The notes: a model not told the origin generated them from the sequence alone. 64,000 nt of DNA from Pseudomonas sp. GD04091 (GCF_029836165.1 NZ_JAOEBG010000008.1:124001-188000), one strand, 5' to 3'; numbered from the stretch's first letter, positions 25,294-35,274 are shown. Translations and numbers: made by a program.

Positions 25294-26316
25294 ATGCCCC
25301 CAATCCCCAGCTTCATCCTGCGCATCATCGAACTGCTCAAGCGCTACCCCGGCATCATCGCGCTCGGTGGTTTCCTCTCGGGGATCGGCAGCTTCATCCT
25401 GGTCGACCGCCAGGCTGGCCTGGCCAGCTGGATCGCCATCCTGATGCTGGTCAGCTGGGTCTGGCTGATGCTGGAGAATACCCTCACCGGCCTGTTCGCC
25501 CGCACCTTCAAGCGCGAGATCCCGCAGCCGCTGCTGCGCTATGCGACGCAGATGATTCACCAGGAAAGCCTGTTCTTCGTCCTGCCGTTCTTCTTCATCA
25601 CCACCACCTGGAACAGCAGCCAGCTGGTGTTCACCGGCCTGCTTGGCGCCGCCGGGCTGATCTCCATCGTCGATCCGCTGTACTACAAGTGGCTGGCGCC
25701 AAGGCGCTGGCTGTTCCTCGCGCTGCATACCCTGACCCTGTTCGCCGCGCTGCTCACGGCGCTGCCGATCATCCTGCACCTGACCACCGCGCAGAGTTTC
25801 AAGCTGGCGCTGATCGCAGCCATGGTGCTGTCGTTCCCGAGCCTGGCCAGCAGTTTCCCGATCAGAACCTGGCGCCGTGGCGTGGCCCTGGTGCTGGTGA
25901 CCCTGGCGGTCGGGGGATGCGGCTGGCTGCTGCGCTCCTGGGTGCCACCGGCCACGTTGTGGATGACCGATGTGGCCATCAGCACCGAGGTGCTCAACCG
26001 CCAACCGGGCGAGTCGCTGGACCAGGTGAACGCCAGTCGCATCCGCAGCGGCGGCCTTTACGCCTACACCGCGATCAACGCGCCCCGTGGCCTGAACGAG
26101 CGGATCTACCACGTCTGGCAACTGAACGGCAAAGAGGTGGACCGCATCGCCCTGGACATTCATGGCGGGCGCAAGGAGGGCTACCGGGCCTGGACCCACA
26201 AGCAGAACTTCCCGCCGAACCCGGTGGGCAAGTGGCAGGTGAGGGTGCTGACCGAGGATGGACAGGTGATCGGGGTACTACGGTTCAAGGTGGTCGACGA
26301 CGCACCTGCCGGGTGA
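25294..26316 (+). CDS. DUF5924/DUF2914 membrane protein
   Basis: Protein of 340 residues with several membrane helices in the first 215 (for example IALGGFLSGIGSFILV, WIAILMLVSWVWLML, LVLVTLAVGGCGWLL) and a soluble C-terminal domain of about 110 residues. That domain is DUF2914-like, with YAYTAINAPRGLNERIYHVW, WTHKQNFPPNPVGKWQVRV and LTEDGQVIGVLRFKV, a beta-sandwich pattern. Likely an inner-membrane protein with a periplasmic C-domain; function unknown. It lies alone between a hairpin and the ECF sigma gene. Confidence 0.75.
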   Translation: MPPIPSFILRIIELLKRYPGIIALGGFLSGIGSFILVDRQAGLASWIAILMLVSWVWLMLENTLTGLFARTFKREIPQPLLRYATQMIHQESLFFVLPFFFITTTWNSSQLVFTGLLGAAGLISIVDPLYYKWLAPRRWLFLALHTLTLFAALLTALPIILHLTTAQSFKLALIAAMVLSFPSLASSFPIRTWRRGVALVLVTLAVGGCGWLLRSWVPPATLWMTDVAISTEVLNRQPGESLDQVNASRIRSGGLYAYTAINAPRGLNERIYHVWQLNGKEVDRIALDIHGGRKEGYRAWTHKQNFPPNPVGKWQVRVLTEDGQVIGVLRFKVVDDAPAG

Positions 26317-26353
26317 GTGATGGCAATGCCTGCCCGCGGAGCCCGGCAGGTGG

Positions 26354-26374
26354 CAATTGCGAATTTGTCTCATC
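26354..26374 (-). promoter_or_regulatory. Weak Fur-box-like sequence before the ECF sigma gene
   Basis: On the minus strand GATGAGACAAATTCGCAATTG resembles the Pseudomonas Fur pattern (AATGAGAATGATTCTCATT) in about half its positions. Position and gene type fit iron control, but the match is poor. Confidence 0.35.
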
Positions 26375-26420
26375 CTCTGCTAGCGTGCACGCCTCTTGAG
26401 ACTCTGAGCCAGGATGCGCC

Positions 26421-26954
26421 GTGTCGTCGTGGAACAAGCAGATCGCCCGGTTGTTCACCGAGCACAAGAAGGCCCTCGAAGCCTTCGTCGCGCGGCGCAC
26501 CGGCAACGCCCAGGTGGCCGCCGACCTGACCCAGGAATCCTTCCTGCGTCTGGCGCGGTTGCCCGCCGACAAGCAGATCGACAACCTGCCAGCCTTTCTC
26601 TTCACCATTGCCAGCAACCTGGTCCGCGACCATCAGCGCCAGGCCATCCGCCGTGAGCGTCTGGACGGCGGCGAACCCAGCGAGGAACTGGCCAGCGAGG
26701 CGCCTGGCGCCGAGGATCAACTGGCCGCGCAGCAGGACCAGGCCTTGATGCAAGCGGCGATCCAGGCGCTGCCCGAGGCGACCCGGCAGATCTTCCTGCT
26801 CTATCATGTCGACGGTTGCACCTACCGCGAGATCGGCGCGCGCATGAACATCACCCCGCGCAGCGTCGAATACCAGCTGCGCCGCGCGCTGCTCGACTGC
26901 CGCGCCTACATCCAGGCGCAGCTGGCCGGGGTGGTGGGGAAGCAACGCCCATGA
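26421..26954 (+). CDS. ECF sigma factor (FecI/iron-starvation type)
   Basis: Extracytoplasmic-function sigma factor of 177 residues. Region 2 shows LEAFVARRTGNAQVAADLTQ then ESFLRLARL; PAFLFTIASNLVRDHQRQ follows. Region 4 is LPEATRQIFLLYHVDGCTYREI with RMNITPRSVEYQLRRAL. It starts at GTG 26421, with AGGA a few bases upstream. It overlaps the FecR-like gene by four bases (ATGA), and a TonB-dependent receptor follows, the classic cell-surface signalling trio. It should direct RNA polymerase to the receptor promoter when the ligand binds. Confidence 0.92.
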   Translation: MSSWNKQIARLFTEHKKALEAFVARRTGNAQVAADLTQESFLRLARLPADKQIDNLPAFLFTIASNLVRDHQRQAIRRERLDGGEPSEELASEAPGAEDQLAAQQDQALMQAAIQALPEATRQIFLLYHVDGCTYREIGARMNITPRSVEYQLRRALLDCRAYIQAQLAGVVGKQRP

Positions 26955-27934
26955 GCCGCGACCTCGAGAATGCGATAGCCCCGATGAGCGATATCCCTGA
27001 CAGCGACCAGCTGTTCGCCGAAGCCACGGCCTGGTACTACCGCCTGCAAGCGCAGGACGTCACCCCTGCCGAGCGACAGGCGTTCGTCGCGTGGCAGGCG
27101 CAGGGGGCGGCGCACGCACAGGCCTGGGAGGAGGTGATTGGCCTGCTGGGTGCGTTGCAGGCGCCCGCCAGGCACCTGTGCGAACAGCAGCAGGCGCAGT
27201 GGCGAGCGCCTCGACGACGGGCCTGGACCCAACTGGCGGGCGCTGCCGCGGCGGTGGTGATGGTAGGCCTGCTGATCAGCCAGACGCCCTGGCTGGATCG
27301 TTGGCGTGCCGACTACTCCACCTCCACGGGCGAGTCACGCAGCGTGCAGCTCGAAGATGGCTCGCGGATCCAGCTGAACACCGACAGTGCGTTGCAGGTC
27401 GAGCTGACGGCGGGCGAGCGTCGTGTGCGCCTGTTGCGCGGCGAAGCGTGGTTCGAGGTGACGCGCGATACGGCGCGGCCTTTCGTGGTGCGCTCGGGCG
27501 ATGGCCTGGTGCGTGTGCTCGGCACGCGCTTCAGCGTCGCTCACGCTGACGGGCAGACCCGCGTGCAGCTGGCCCTGGGCAAGGTCGAGGTGCGCGCGGG
27601 TGGGGCCGCGCAGGTGCTGCTGCAGCCGGGGCAGGCGGTCGAGTACACGGCCAGCGGGCCCGGCGCCGTTCACGCCTTCGAACCCAGCCGCGCCTTCGCC
27701 TGGCGTGAACGGCAGCTGGTGTTCAGCCAGCAGCCGCTGGCGGAGGTGGTCGCCGAGCTGAACCGCTACTGGCCCGGGCAGACCCTGGTGCTGGGCGACA
27801 CCTTGCGCCAGCGCAAGGTGTCGGGGGTGTTCGACATCGACAAGCCGGATGCCGTGCTCAAGGCCCTGAGCCATACCCTGGGGGTGCAGGCGCAGCAATT
27901 CACGCCTTATCTGCGCATCCTGCGCGAAAGCTGA
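26951..27934 (+). CDS. FecR-family anti-sigma/sensor protein
   Basis: Inner-membrane signal transducer of 327 residues. The cytoplasmic N-domain (DUF4880: ATAWYYRLQAQDVTPAERQA then FVAWQAQ) binds the sigma factor. One membrane helix (QLAGAAAAVVMVGLLI, about 95-110) leads to the periplasmic FecR domain (STSTGESRSVQLEDGSRIQL, RRVRLLRGEAWFEVTRD, RPFVVRSGDGLVRVLGTRF) and a C-terminal STN-like end (LNRYWPGQTLVLGD, VFDIDKPDAVLKAL) that receives the signal from the receptor. Its ATG overlaps the sigma-factor stop. Layout and length match the family. Confidence 0.92.
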   Translation: MSRDLENAIAPMSDIPDSDQLFAEATAWYYRLQAQDVTPAERQAFVAWQAQGAAHAQAWEEVIGLLGALQAPARHLCEQQQAQWRAPRRRAWTQLAGAAAAVVMVGLLISQTPWLDRWRADYSTSTGESRSVQLEDGSRIQLNTDSALQVELTAGERRVRLLRGEAWFEVTRDTARPFVVRSGDGLVRVLGTRFSVAHADGQTRVQLALGKVEVRAGGAAQVLLQPGQAVEYTASGPGAVHAFEPSRAFAWRERQLVFSQQPLAEVVAELNRYWPGQTLVLGDTLRQRKVSGVFDIDKPDAVLKALSHTLGVQAQQFTPYLRILRES

Positions 27935-28053
27935 AAAAAGTTTCGGGGATTATCGCGGGACCGTCGTCCTTGATTTCGTAGGCGCAAATAATAAGCACTC
28001 TCAGACAGTGCCGCGCCCATCGATCACTTGGACGACTTCGGGGAGCCCCACTG
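27933..28053 (+). promoter_or_regulatory. Promoter region of the TonB-dependent receptor gene
   Basis: The 119-base gap after the FecR-like gene starts with TGAAAAAAGTTTC and has CCGTCGTCC about 22 bases on, an order reminiscent of FecI-type promoters (A-rich -35, CGTC-like -10). An A/T stretch CAAATAATAAGC follows. The assignment is by position and general pattern only. Confidence 0.35.
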
Positions 28054-30441
28054 ATGAAAACCACCGCCACACGGGCCGCGCTCGGCCTGGCCATCGCGCT
28101 TGGCAGCGCCTCCTTGGCCGGGCCTGGGCAGGCGATCGCCGCGGCGCAGGCGCAGGTCTACCGTTTCGACATTCCGGCGCAGTCGCTGGACTCGGCCCTG
28201 GCGGCCTTCAGTGCGGTCACGCGCCTCCAGGTGCTGGTGCCGGGCGAGTTCACCCAGGGCCTGAGCTCGCCGGGCCTGAGTGGTAGTTATCCACAGGAGC
28301 AGGCGTTGGCCCGGCTGCTCCAGGGCACCGGCCTGAGCGCCGCCTACATCGATGGCGACAGCGTCACCCTGGAGCGCCAGCGCGCGGCGGGTGATACCTC
28401 CATGCAGCTGGCAGCGGTCAAGATCGACAGCACCCAGCTGGGCGCCACCACCGAGGGCACCGGCTCCTATACGACGGGTTCGCTGACCATCGGCAAGGGC
28501 GAGCAGAAGCTCAAGGATATTCCCCAGTCGGTCTCGGTGATGACTCGTCAGCGCCTGGACGACCAGAACATGAACAGCCTGCAGGACGCCATGCGGCAGG
28601 TGACCGGTACGACGATCAAGAGCTACAACACCGGCTCGAACCTCAACGACGTGTACATGCGCGGTTTTCCGGTCGACATGGTGCAGGTCGATGGCGTCAC
28701 CCAGCCCACCGGCCAGGGCGACATGGCCACGGCGTTCGACCTGGCCATGTACGACCGCGTCGAAGTGCTGCGCGGACCGTCCGGCCTGTACCAGGGCGCG
28801 GGTGAGCCTGGGGGCACCATCAACCTGGTGCGCAAGCGGGCGCTGGGGCAGTTCGCCCTGTCCGGCGAGCTGTCGGCGGGCACCTACGACCGCTACCACT
28901 CCACGGTGGACGTCACCGGCCCGCTGAACAGTGACGGCACTCTGCGCGGGCGTTTCGTCACCGCCTACGAGAACAACCAGGCGTTCGTCGACTATGCCCA
29001 GAACGAGCGCCCGATGATGTACGGGCGGCTGGAATACGACCTGTCGCCGGCCACCACGCTGACCCTGGGCGGCGCCTACCAGCGCAACAAGTCGGTGCCC
29101 GCGTTCGGCCTGCCGGCCTACGACAGCGGCAAGCTGCTCGACGTCAAGCGTTCGACCTTCGTCGACGCCAAGTGGAACGAGCTGGATGAACGCGTCTGGG
29201 AAGGCTTCTTCGAAGTCGACCACGCGCTGGAGGATGGCGGCCAGTTCAAGACCTCGCTGACCTATCGCGATGCCGAGACGCCGACGCGCGACTTCACCTG
29301 GACCGACGGTTCGGTGAACCCCGAGACCGGCGCCAGTTCGGCGGTGGCCTATAACTACTACACCCATATCAAGACCCTGGGCCTGGACAGCTTCGTGACG
29401 CGGCCGTTCGAGGCGTTCGGGCGTACCCATGAGCTGACGGTTGGGGCCGACTACCAGCATGTAGACAAGGATTTTCGCTACGGTGGCCGGGAGTGGTTCG
29501 ACATCAACGTATTCGACCCAGGCAGCATCGACATCCCCAAGCTCGACTACGCCATGGACAACGGCAACTCGTCCAAGTCGAACCAGTACGGGCTCTATGC
29601 CCGCACCAAGGTCAGCGCCAGCGACTGGCTGGACGTGATCCTCGGCAGCCGGGTGATCTGGTTCGACAGCGATGGCCACAACGCCAACCCGTTCTTCAAC
29701 GAATTCTCCGACCCTCACACCAGCGTTCGTCGCAAGGTGATCCCCTACGGTGCGCTGGTCGCCAAGCTCACCCCCGAGCTGTCGGCCTATGCCAGCTACA
29801 CGACGGTGTACAAGCCACAGACGCAGATGGCCGGCGGCAACAGCACGGTCGAGCCGCGTGAGGGCAAGCAGTACGAACTGGGCCTGAAGCGAGAGTTCTT
29901 CGATGGTCGGTTGAACGGCAGCGTGTCGGTGTTCCGCATCTACGACGAGAACCGCGCCCAGCAGATCGGTCAGACGCCGTTCTACGAGGCCCAGGCCAAG
30001 GTGCGCAGCCAGGGCTGGGAAACCGAGCTGTCCGGCAACCTGACCGACAACTGGAGCGTCAGCACCGGCTACGCCTTCACTCGGCTGGAGTCGGGGCGCC
30101 AGGCCGACTACCAGGGCATCAGCATCACGCCCAAGCACAACTTCAATGTGTGGACGCGTTATGCGTTCGCCGATGGGCCGCTGGAAGGGTTCAGCGTCGG
30201 TGGCGGCGTGCGGGTGGTCAGTTCCACCTACTACACGCGCAATGGCGTGGACTTCGTCCAGGGTGGCTACAGCGTGGCCACGGCGCAGGTGGGGTATCGC
30301 TTCAACAAGCACCTGTCGGCAACGCTCACCGCCAACAACCTGTTCGACCGGGTGTACTACGAGCGCGTGGACAGTGCCTGGGGCTCGAACTTCTATGGCG
30401 AGCCGCGCAACCTGACGCTGAAGCTGCGGGCGACGTACTGA
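28054..30441 (+). CDS. TonB-dependent siderophore receptor with signalling (STN) domain
   Basis: Outer-membrane receptor of 795 residues. Signal peptide (about 1-32, ending IAAAQA) is followed by an STN domain (YRFDIPAQSLDSALAAFSAV to DGDSVTLE, about 38-108) that contacts the FecR-like protein. The plug (GEQKLKDIPQSVSVMTRQRL, QVTGTTIKSY, YDRVEVLRGPSGLYQGAGEP) and a beta barrel ending in NLTLKLRATY with a terminal aromatic follow. It resembles FpvA/FoxA-type ferri-siderophore receptors, and with the sigma/anti-sigma pair upstream it should induce its own synthesis when a siderophore, possibly from another species, is bound. The specific ligand cannot be read. Confidence 0.92.
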   Translation: MKTTATRAALGLAIALGSASLAGPGQAIAAAQAQVYRFDIPAQSLDSALAAFSAVTRLQVLVPGEFTQGLSSPGLSGSYPQEQALARLLQGTGLSAAYIDGDSVTLERQRAAGDTSMQLAAVKIDSTQLGATTEGTGSYTTGSLTIGKGEQKLKDIPQSVSVMTRQRLDDQNMNSLQDAMRQVTGTTIKSYNTGSNLNDVYMRGFPVDMVQVDGVTQPTGQGDMATAFDLAMYDRVEVLRGPSGLYQGAGEPGGTINLVRKRALGQFALSGELSAGTYDRYHSTVDVTGPLNSDGTLRGRFVTAYENNQAFVDYAQNERPMMYGRLEYDLSPATTLTLGGAYQRNKSVPAFGLPAYDSGKLLDVKRSTFVDAKWNELDERVWEGFFEVDHALEDGGQFKTSLTYRDAETPTRDFTWTDGSVNPETGASSAVAYNYYTHIKTLGLDSFVTRPFEAFGRTHELTVGADYQHVDKDFRYGGREWFDINVFDPGSIDIPKLDYAMDNGNSSKSNQYGLYARTKVSASDWLDVILGSRVIWFDSDGHNANPFFNEFSDPHTSVRRKVIPYGALVAKLTPELSAYASYTTVYKPQTQMAGGNSTVEPREGKQYELGLKREFFDGRLNGSVSVFRIYDENRAQQIGQTPFYEAQAKVRSQGWETELSGNLTDNWSVSTGYAFTRLESGRQADYQGISITPKHNFNVWTRYAFADGPLEGFSVGGGVRVVSSTYYTRNGVDFVQGGYSVATAQVGYRFNKHLSATLTANNLFDRVYYERVDSAWGSNFYGEPRNLTLKLRATY

Positions 30442-30453
30442 GCCAGGACCGTC

Positions 30454-30570
30454 GGGGCTGCTTTGCAGCCCTTTCCGGCCGGTCCGACGCCTCGGCAAGG
30501 CCGCTCCTGCAGGGATCGCACAACCCCTGCAGGAGCGGCCTTGTGCCGCGAAAAGGGCGCAAAGCGCCCT
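30454..30570. repeat. REP-type repeat cluster between convergent genes
   Basis: Central palindrome at 30496-30543 (CAAGGCCGCTCCTGCAGGG / CCCTGCAGGAGCGGCCTTG) with flanking GCTTTGCAGCCC and GGGCGCAAAGCGCCC arms, a variant of the TGTAGGAGCGGCCTTGTG family. It separates the receptor gene from the convergent tcyP and probably ends both transcripts. Confidence 0.8.
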
Positions 30571-30580
30571 CGGCAATGTC

Positions 30581-31972
30581 TCAGGAGTGACTCAACTCGG
30601 CATGCTCATCCCCACCCAGCACCTGCTGGTCGGTCTGCTTGAGCAACTGGCTGGTAACCACGCCCGCCGTCATCGAGCCATTCACGTTCAGCGCCGTACG
30701 CCCCATGTCGATCAACGGCTCCACCGAGATCAGCAAGGCCACCAGTTCCACCGGCAGGCCCATGGCCGGCAGCACGATCAGCGCGGCGAAGGTCGCGCCA
30801 CCGCCCACGCCGGCCACGCCGGCCGAGCTGAGGGTGACGATGGCCACCAGGGTGGCGATCCACAGCGGGTCGAAGGTATCGATGCCCACCGCCGGGGCCA
30901 CCATCACCGCGAGCATGGCCGGGTACAGGCCGGCGCAGCCATTCTGGCCGATGGTCGCGCCGAACGAGGCGCTGAAGCTGGCGATCGATTGCGGTACGCC
31001 CAGACGCTGGGTCTGCGCCTCGATGTTCAGCGGGATGCTGGCGGCGCTGGAGCGGCTGGTGAAGGCGAAAGTCAGCACCGGCCACACCTTGCGCAAGAAG
31101 CGCAGCGGGCTGACGCCGGTCAGCGCCAGGATCACCCCGTGGACCACGAACATCAGGCCCAGGCCGATGTACGAAACCACCACGAAGCTGCCCAGCTTGA
31201 GGATGTCCTCGAGGTTGGAGCTGGCGACCACCTTGGTCATCAGCGCCAGCACGCCGTACGGGGTGAGCTTCATCACCAGGCGCACCAGGCGCATTACCCA
31301 GGCCTGCAGCACGTCGATGGCCGACAGCGCGCGCTCGCCCTTGTCCTTGTCGTCCTTGATCAGTTGCAGCGCGGCCAGGCCCAGGAACACGGCGAAGATC
31401 ACCACGCTGATGATCGAGGTCGGCTTGGCCCGGGCCAGGTCACCCACCGGGTTGCTGGGGATGAACGACAGCAGCAGCTGCGGGATGTTGAGGTCGGCGA
31501 CCTTCCCCGCATAGTCGTTGTGGATGGCCTGCAGACGGGCGCTTTCCTGGGCACCGGCCACCAGCCCCTCGGCGTTCAGGCCGAACAGGTTGGTCAGGGC
31601 GATGCCGATCAGCGCGGCGATGGCGGTGGTCAGCAGCAGGGTGCCGATGCTCAACACGCTGATGCGGCCCAGGGACGAGGCGTTGTGCAGGCGGGCCACG
31701 GCGCTGAGGATCGAGGCGAAGATCAGCGGCATGACGATCATCTGCAGCAGGCCGACATAGCCGTTGCCGACCAGGTCGAGCCAGGCGATGGTGGCCTTGA
31801 GCACTGGATGGCCGGCGCCATAGATCGTGTGCAGGACCAGGCCGAACAGCACGCCCAGCACCAGGCCCAGCAGGACTTTCTTGGCCAGGCTCCAGTCGGT
31901 GCGGCGGGTTTGCGCCAGGCCCAGCAGCAGGGCCAGGAACGCCAGCAGGTTGAGAGACAGCGGCAGGTTCAT
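30581..31972 (-). CDS. tcyP: L-cystine symporter TcyP (DAACS family, YdjN-like)
   Basis: Sodium- or proton-coupled cystine importer of 463 residues, the same length as E. coli TcyP and, from memory of that protein, closely similar throughout. Examples are [58 protein letters not shown] and [20 protein letters not shown]. The start is set at MNLPLSLN (31972), with TGGAG upstream; an in-frame ATG ten codons earlier is less likely. A GGAATAA box lies about 120 bases upstream, as before other sulfur genes in this window. Cystine uptake genes in enterics are CysB-controlled, so the same is plausible here. Confidence 0.93.
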   Translation of the reverse strand: MNLPLSLNLLAFLALLLGLAQTRRTDWSLAKKVLLGLVLGVLFGLVLHTIYGAGHPVLKATIAWLDLVGNGYVGLLQMIVMPLIFASILSAVARLHNASSLGRISVLSIGTLLLTTAIAALIGIALTNLFGLNAEGLVAGAQESARLQAIHNDYAGKVADLNIPQLLLSFIPSNPVGDLARAKPTSIISVVIFAVFLGLAALQLIKDDKDKGERALSAIDVLQAWVMRLVRLVMKLTPYGVLALMTKVVASSNLEDILKLGSFVVVSYIGLGLMFVVHGVILALTGVSPLRFLRKVWPVLTFAFTSRSSAASIPLNIEAQTQRLGVPQSIASFSASFGATIGQNGCAGLYPAMLAVMVAPAVGIDTFDPLWIATLVAIVTLSSAGVAGVGGGATFAALIVLPAMGLPVELVALLISVEPLIDMGRTALNVNGSMTAGVVTSQLLKQTDQQVLGGDEHAELSHS

Positions 31973-32089
31973 TGAAGCTCCAGGAAAAGGCAGAAGAGGC
32001 ATCGCCTCTGTGAGCGATTGCGAACGGAAATGCTAACAGCCTGAAAACAAACGAATTTATATCTAAAAGGAATTTGCATAGTCGTTTAT

Positions 32090-32096
32090 GGAATAA
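32090..32096 (-). promoter_or_regulatory. TTATTCC box upstream of tcyP
   Basis: Read on the minus strand it is TTATTCC about 118 bases ahead of the tcyP ATG, within an A/T-rich stretch (32050-32096). It shares the seven-base core of the elements before tonB, the 4254 hydrolase and metQ. A seven-base match alone is weak. Confidence 0.35.
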
Positions 32097-32216
32097 CGTC
32101 ATGTCGCGATTGGCAATGAACATGGCGTTTGCAGCTGTTTCGGGGTCGGTCGTGAATGCCTGTTCGTCACCCATCGGGTCTAGGGTTGAGCGGCCACGTC
32201 TTTTGGAGAACCGCAC

Positions 32217-33275
32217 ATGATGTCTGCTCCGAGAATGCTCGCCGGCGGCCTGGCCCTGATGCTCAGTGCCAGCAGCTGGGCGGCCACCGAGCTCAAGCAC
32301 TGGCCAGCCGAAGCCGCCCAGAAGCTCGATGCGATGATTGCCGCCAATGCCAACAAGGGTAACTACGCGGTGTTCGACATGGACAACACCAGCTACCGCT
32401 TCGATCTCGAGGAGGCGCTGCTGCCGTTCATGGAGAACCAGGGCCTGTTGACCCGCGACAAACTCGACCCCTCGCTCAGGCTGATGCCGTTCAAGGACAC
32501 CGCCGAGCACAAGGAGAGCCTGTTCAGCTACTACTACCGACTGTGCGAGATCGACGACATGGTCTGCTACCCCTGGGTGGCCCAGGTGTTCTCGGGTTTC
32601 ACCCTCAAGGAGCTCAAGCAGCAGGTGGACGCGCTGATGGCCTCGGGCAAGCCGGTCCCCAGCACTTACTTCGACGGGGACCAGGTCAAGGCCATCGAGG
32701 TGCAGCCACCCAAGGTCTTCACCGGTCAGACCGAGCTGTACAACAAGCTGATGGAGAACGGTATCGAGGTGTACGTGATCTCGGCGGCGTCGGAAGAGCT
32801 GGTACGCATGGTCGCCGCCGATCCCAAGTACGGCTACAACGTCAAACCCGAGAACGTGATTGGCGTCAGCCTGCTGCTCAAGGACCGCGCCACGGGCCAG
32901 TTGACCACCGCGCGCAAGCAGATCACGGCGGGGCGTTATGACCCCAAGGCCAACGAAGGCCTGGAACTGACCCCGTACCTGTGGACCCCGGCGACCTGGA
33001 TGGCCGGTAAGCAGGCGGCGATCCTCACCTATATCGACGAGTGGAAGAAACCGGTGCTGGTGGGTGGAGACACGCCGACCAGTGATGGCTACATGCAGTT
33101 CCATGGTGTCGATGTGAACAAGGGGGGCATCCACCTGTGGATAAACCGCAAGGCCAAGTACATGGACCAGCTCAACGGCATGATCGCGAAGAACGCGGCG
33201 GCTCAGGCCAGGGAAGGGTTGCCGGTGACGGCGGACAAGAACTGGGTGATCGTGACGCCGGAGCAGATTCAGTAG
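32217..33275 (+). CDS. pchP: Phosphorylcholine phosphatase PchP-like HAD hydrolase
   Basis: Exported HAD-superfamily phosphatase of 352 residues. A signal peptide (MMSAPRMLAGGLALMLSASSWAA) precedes the catalytic motif VFDMDNTSYR with nucleophile Asp 54 and acid/base Asp 56. Motif II is VYVISAASEELV, and later KKPVLVGGDTPTSDGYM supplies the metal-binding acidic residues. The FDMDNTSYRFDLEEALLPF block matches, from memory, the P. aeruginosa enzyme that releases choline from phosphorylcholine in the periplasm. Two consecutive ATG codons (32217, 32220) follow TTTTGGAGAA. It is divergent from tcyP across 244 bases. No choline catabolic genes are adjacent. Confidence 0.85.
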   Translation: MMSAPRMLAGGLALMLSASSWAATELKHWPAEAAQKLDAMIAANANKGNYAVFDMDNTSYRFDLEEALLPFMENQGLLTRDKLDPSLRLMPFKDTAEHKESLFSYYYRLCEIDDMVCYPWVAQVFSGFTLKELKQQVDALMASGKPVPSTYFDGDQVKAIEVQPPKVFTGQTELYNKLMENGIEVYVISAASEELVRMVAADPKYGYNVKPENVIGVSLLLKDRATGQLTTARKQITAGRYDPKANEGLELTPYLWTPATWMAGKQAAILTYIDEWKKPVLVGGDTPTSDGYMQFHGVDVNKGGIHLWINRKAKYMDQLNGMIAKNAAAQAREGLPVTADKNWVIVTPEQIQ

Positions 33276-33302
33276 GTATTGTGTTGCCTTTGCCGGCCTC
33301 TT

Positions 33303-33385
33303 CGCGGGCAAGCCCGCTCCCACAGGTACAGCACAGCGCTTGAGGGCAGTGAATATCCTGTGGGAGCGGGTCTACCCGCGAGGCA
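33303..33385. repeat. Paired REP palindrome (CTGTGGGAGCGGG type)
   Basis: TCGCGGGCAAGCCCGCTCCCACAGG and TCCTGTGGGAGCGGGTCTACCCGCGA face each other across about 30 bases. It lies between convergent pchP and ilvD, just before a shared terminator. Confidence 0.85.
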
Positions 33386-33419
33386 AAAAAAACCGGCGCA
33401 CAGGGCACCGGTTTTTTAT
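33386..33419. terminator. Bidirectional terminator between pchP and ilvD
   Basis: AAAAAAAACCGG...CCGGTTTTTTAT: stem AAAACCGG/CCGGTTTT with A- and T-runs on the two sides, usable from both strands. Confidence 0.85.
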
Positions 33420-33432
33420 CGCCCTCGCAGCC

Positions 33433-35274
33433 TCACAGCCCGTCGAGCATCGCCTTGTTGCGCACCGCACCCTTGTCGGCGCTGGTGGCCAGCAGGGCAT
33501 AGGCTTTGAGCGCGGTGGTCACTTTACGTGGCCGCACTTCAGCCGGCTTCCAGCCCTTCTTGTCCTGCTCCACGCGACGCGCGGCCAGTTCTTCGTCACT
33601 GACCAACAGGTTGATCGAACGGTTGGGGATGTCGATCAGCACCTTGTCGCCGTCGCGCACCAGGCCGATGGCGCCGCCAGCCGCCGCTTCCGGCGAGGCG
33701 TGGCCGATCGACAGGCCCGAGGTGCCGCCGGAGAAGCGGCCGTCGGTGAGCAGCGCGCAGGCTTTGCCCAGGCCTTTCGATTTCAGGTAGGAGGTTGGGT
33801 ACAGCATCTCCTGCATGCCCGGGCCGCCTTTCGGGCCTTCGTAGCGGATGATGACGATGTCGCCGGCCTTCACCTCGTCGGCGAGGATGCCGCGCACGGC
33901 GCTGTCCTGGCTTTCGAAGATCTTCGCATTGCCGTCGAACACCAGGATCGAGTCGTCGACGCCTGCGGTCTTGACCACGCAGCCGTCCACCGCGATGTTG
34001 CCGTACAGCACGGCCAGGCCGCCTTCTTGCGAATAGGCGTGCTCGACGCTGCGGATGCAGCCTTCGGCGCGGTCATCGTCCAGGGTTTCCCAGCGGGTCG
34101 ACTGGCTGAACGCGGTCTGGGTCGGGATACCGGCCGGGCCTGCCTTGAAGAAGGTGTGCACGGCTTCATCGTCGGTCTGGGTGATGTCCCACTTGGCGAT
34201 GGCCTCCTCCATGCTGCGGCTGTGCACGGTCGGCAGGTCGGTGTGCAGCAGGCCGCCACGGGCCAGCGAGCCGAGGATGCTGAAGATGCCGCCGGCGCGG
34301 TGCACGTCCTCCATGTGGTACTTCTGGATGTTCGGCGCCACCTTGCACAGCTGCGGCACCTTGCGCGACAGGCGATCGATGTCGCGCAGGTCGAACGCCA
34401 CCTCGGCCTCCTGGGCCGCGGCCAGCAGGTGCAGGATGGTGTTGGTCGAACCGCCCATGGCGATGTCGAGCATCATGGCGTTCTCGAACGCCTTGAAGTT
34501 GGCGATGTTGCGCGGCAGCACCGACTCGTCGTTCTCGCCGTAGTAGCGCTTGCACAGCTCGACGATGGTGCGGCCGGCGGTGAGGAACAGCTGTTCGCGG
34601 TCCGCGTGGGTGGCCAGCGTCGAGCCATTGCCCGGCAGGGCCAGGCCCAGGGCCTCGGTCAGGCAGTTCATCGAGTTGGCGGTGAACATGCCGGAGCAGG
34701 AGCCGCAGGTCGGGCAGGCGCTGCGCTCGTACTCGGCGACTTTCTCGTCGGAGGCCGAGGAGTCGGCGGCGATGACCATGGCGTCGACCAGGTCCAGGCC
34801 GTGGCTGGCCAGCTTGGTCTTGCCGGCTTCCATCGGGCCGCCGGAGACGAAGATCACCGGGATGTTCAGGCGCAGGGCGGCCATCAGCATGCCGGGGGTG
34901 ATCTTGTCGCAGTTGGAGATGCAGACGATGGCGTCGGCGCAGTGGGCGTTGACCATGTACTCGACGGCGTCGGCGATGATCTCGCGGCTCGGCAGCGAGT
35001 AGAGCATGCCGTCGTGGCCCATGGCGATGCCGTCGTCCACGGCGATGGTGTTGAATTCCTTGGCCACGCCACCGGCGCGCTCGATCTCGCGGGCGACCAG
35101 CTGGCCCAGGTCCTTCAGGTGCACGTGGCCCGGGACGAACTGGGTGAACGAGTTGGCGATGGCGATGATCGGTTTCTTGAAGTCTTCGTCCTTCATCCCG
35201 GTGGCGCGCCACAGGGCGCGGGCGCCGGCCATGTTGCGGCCTTGGGTGGAGGTCTTGGAACGATAATCAGGCAT
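33433..35274 (-). CDS. ilvD: Dihydroxy-acid dehydratase IlvD
   Basis: Iron-sulfur enzyme of 613 residues that converts 2,3-dihydroxy-isovalerate and -3-methylvalerate to the 2-keto acids in valine and isoleucine synthesis. The sequence is typical: [20 protein letters not shown], then [20 protein letters not shown]. The cluster-binding cysteines are in [15 protein letters not shown] and [18 protein letters not shown], and the C-terminal part has [20 protein letters not shown]. Start at MPDYRSKT, preceded by an AGGAGCGC region. It is a single gene with its own terminator. The upstream gap to rlmI (about 330 bases) holds its promoter and a REP pair. Confidence 0.97.
   Translation of the reverse strand: MPDYRSKTSTQGRNMAGARALWRATGMKDEDFKKPIIAIANSFTQFVPGHVHLKDLGQLVAREIERAGGVAKEFNTIAVDDGIAMGHDGMLYSLPSREIIADAVEYMVNAHCADAIVCISNCDKITPGMLMAALRLNIPVIFVSGGPMEAGKTKLASHGLDLVDAMVIAADSSASDEKVAEYERSACPTCGSCSGMFTANSMNCLTEALGLALPGNGSTLATHADREQLFLTAGRTIVELCKRYYGENDESVLPRNIANFKAFENAMMLDIAMGGSTNTILHLLAAAQEAEVAFDLRDIDRLSRKVPQLCKVAPNIQKYHMEDVHRAGGIFSILGSLARGGLLHTDLPTVHSRSMEEAIAKWDITQTDDEAVHTFFKAGPAGIPTQTAFSQSTRWETLDDDRAEGCIRSVEHAYSQEGGLAVLYGNIAVDGCVVKTAGVDDSILVFDGNAKIFESQDSAVRGILADEVKAGDIVIIRYEGPKGGPGMQEMLYPTSYLKSKGLGKACALLTDGRFSGGTSGLSIGHASPEAAAGGAIGLVRDGDKVLIDIPNRSINLLVSDEELAARRVEQDKKGWKPAEVRPRKVTTALKAYALLATSADKGAVRNKAMLDGL

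Noticed and set aside
23650..26199. Open frame of 849 codons on the minus strand across the M16 and DUF5924 genes
   Set aside because: Crosses two genes with clear family motifs on the other strand and has no recognisable domain.
28024..30576. Open frame of 850 codons opposite the TonB-dependent receptor
   Set aside because: Low-complexity shadow; the receptor on the plus strand has clear STN, plug and barrel sequences.
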